Assembly: GCA_001017865.1 (NCBI GenBank) | Contig: LATQ01000168.1 | Coordinates: forward strand, 1-7,402 | Direction of reading: 5' to 3' | DNA length: 7,402 nt | Origin: Rhodococcus sp. IITR03 | GTDB lineage: Bacteria; Actinomycetota; Actinomycetes; Mycobacteriales; Mycobacteriaceae | Shown: positions 6,111-7,402 of the stretch, one piece after another | Numbering within the stretch: the stretch's first letter is position 1 | Layout: each line of letters starts with the position of its first letter | The notes under the pieces: generated by a model | Seen by the model: only the letters and a program-made list of their open reading frames with translations | What the model was told of the DNA's origin: nothing | Databases searched by the model: none | Position numbers and translations under genes: made by a program

Positions 6111-7402
6111 TCAGCTCGTAGCCGGGCGGGTAGAGCACGGACTTCAGTTCGCAGAACGCCTCGAGCCCTTCGGGTCCGTTCTCACGTCCGATGCCCGAGT
6201 TCTTGAACCCGCCGAACGGCGAACCGGGATCGAATGCGTACCAGTTGATTCCGTACGTGCCGGTGCGCACGCGCGACGCGATCTCGAGACCCTTCTCGAT
6301 GTCGGTGGTGTACACCGAACCGGCGAGTCCGTAGTCGGAGTCGTTGGCGATCTTCACGGCCTCGTCGACGCTGTCGTAGGGCAGCACGCACAGCACGGGA
6401 CCGAAGATCTCCTCGCGGGCGATGGTCATGGAGTTGTCGACGTCGGCGAAGATCGTCGGCTCGACGAAGTAGCCTTGTCGAGGTGCGCCGGACGGCCGCC
6501 GCCGATCACGACGCGGCACCCTCCTCCTTGCCCTTGGCGATGTAGCCTCGACGCGGTCGCGCTGCTTGGCGGAGATCAGCGGACCGATCTGCGCGGCCTC
6601 GTCGCCGGGAGGGCCGACGGGGAAGAATGCGGTTGCGCCGGCGACCTTCTCGACGACCTCGTCGTAGCGGGAGCGCGGAGCCAGGATGCGCGTCTGGCCG
6701 ACGCACGCCTGACCGGTGTTGATCAGACCCGACATCACGAGCATGGCGATGGTGGAGTCGAGGTCGGCGTCCTCGAGGACGATGGCCGCCGACTTGCCAC
6801 CGAGTTCGAGCGAGCAGCGCTTGAGGTTGCGCGCCGCGATCTCACCGATGTGCTTGCCCACCGCGGTCGAGCCGGTGAAGGTGATCTTGTCGATGTCGGG
6901 ATGGGACACGAGGTTCTCGCCGGTCTCGGCGCCGCCCGGAACCACCGACAGCACACCTTCGGGAAGGCCTGCCTCGGTGAAGATCTCGGCGATGAGGTTC
7001 ACGGCCAGCGGAGCCTCGGGTGCGGGCTTGAGCACCACCGAGCATCCGGCGAGCAGGGCGGGCGCGATCTTGTTGGCGCACAGGAACAGCGGCACGTTCC
7101 ACGCGATGACGGCGGCGACGACGCCGACCGGTTCGCGGGTGACGCGGGTGCGGCCGAAGGATCCGGTCCGCTCCTCGACCCAGTTGAACGAATCCGCCAG
7201 TCCGGCGTAGTAGTTCAGCGTCCCCAGGGCCGGGGTCATCTGCACCATCTGGACGGAGGGGCCCGGCTGGCCGAGTTCGGAGGCGATGACGCCGGCGATC
7301 TCGTCGTTGCGCTGCTCGATGAGCGAGATGGCCTTGGCGAGCACCTGTGCGCGTTCGGCCGGCGACGTGCGCGCCACGGCCGTCGTCGAAGGCGTGCCGG
7401 GC
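6111..7402 (-). CDS. NAD(P)-dependent aldehyde dehydrogenase, N-terminus outside window, frameshifted
   Basis: Oxidises an aldehyde to the acid through a cysteine thioester. About 430 of roughly 480-490 residues are visible. Landmarks in order: WNVPLFLCANKIAPALLAG (cofactor and oxyanion Asn), VLKPAPEAPL, the FTGSTAVG coenzyme loop, ELGGKSA with the general-base Glu, GQACVGQTR with the catalytic Cys codon at 6703-6705, EEIFGPVL, and FGGFKNSGIGRENGPEGLEAF near the end. Substrate cannot be assigned. Bases are missing at 6473-6474, 6515-6516 and 6546-6547; together they garble about 24 residues but keep the outer frame, and repair gives VEGYIAKGKEEGARVVIGGG. Two more are missing near 7374-7380 (repair gives AFDDGPWARTSPAERA), so the GTG at 7377 is not the start. 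The stop is taken as the TGA at 6111-6113, reached if there is one extra base between about 6114 and 6130; without it the frame runs through the terminator. Confidence 0.9.

Noticed and set aside
7375..7377. GTG as start of the aldehyde dehydrogenase
   Set aside because: AFDDG, the usual sequence before PWARTSPAERA, is present just upstream in another frame; two lost bases explain the break.
1..7402. tRNA, rRNA, CRISPR, insertion sequence or phage features
   Set aside because: No cloverleaf, repeat-spacer array, transposase or terminal inverted repeats seen on either strand.

Overview
The window is high-GC actinobacterial DNA, most likely Rhodococcus or a close relative in the Mycobacteriales. 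The genus is inferred from protein style, GTG starts and an adjacent cysK-cysE pair like the mycobacterial one, not from a marker gene. It holds eight protein genes. I see no RNA gene, mobile element, CRISPR array or integration scar.

Layout, left to right. (1) 1-1606, plus strand: the end of a Vgb/NHL-type beta-propeller protein with seven blade motifs, its start lying off the left edge. (2) 1610-4263, minus strand, transcribed right to left: a small conserved actinobacterial protein (110 aa), an SRPBCC-fold protein, a zinc-dependent alcohol/formaldehyde dehydrogenase-like enzyme that overlaps the SRPBCC gene in a TGATG junction, and a VOC (glyoxalase-fold) protein. They look like one transcription unit. 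(3) 4264-4506: a divergent control region. (4) 4507-6025, plus strand: cysK and cysE, which together make cysteine from serine, acetyl-CoA and sulfide; CysE ends in isoleucine, as expected if it docks into CysK. (5) 6048-6104: a strong bidirectional intrinsic terminator. (6) 6111-7402, minus strand: an NAD(P)-dependent aldehyde dehydrogenase whose N-terminus lies off the right edge.

The sequence is rough. About 21 single-base gains or losses, nearly all in short G or C runs, break six of the eight genes. Each can be repaired by one G or C (one site in the propeller gene is ambiguous), and repair restores textbook family sequence. I therefore read them as sequencing or assembly errors, not as pseudogenes or programmed frameshifts. 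Coordinates below span the repaired genes, and each entry lists its break points.

I found no convincing undescribed system. The parts most worth following are the coupled SRPBCC-dehydrogenase cassette with its small leading gene, and the propeller protein with its uncharacterised helical N-terminal region.
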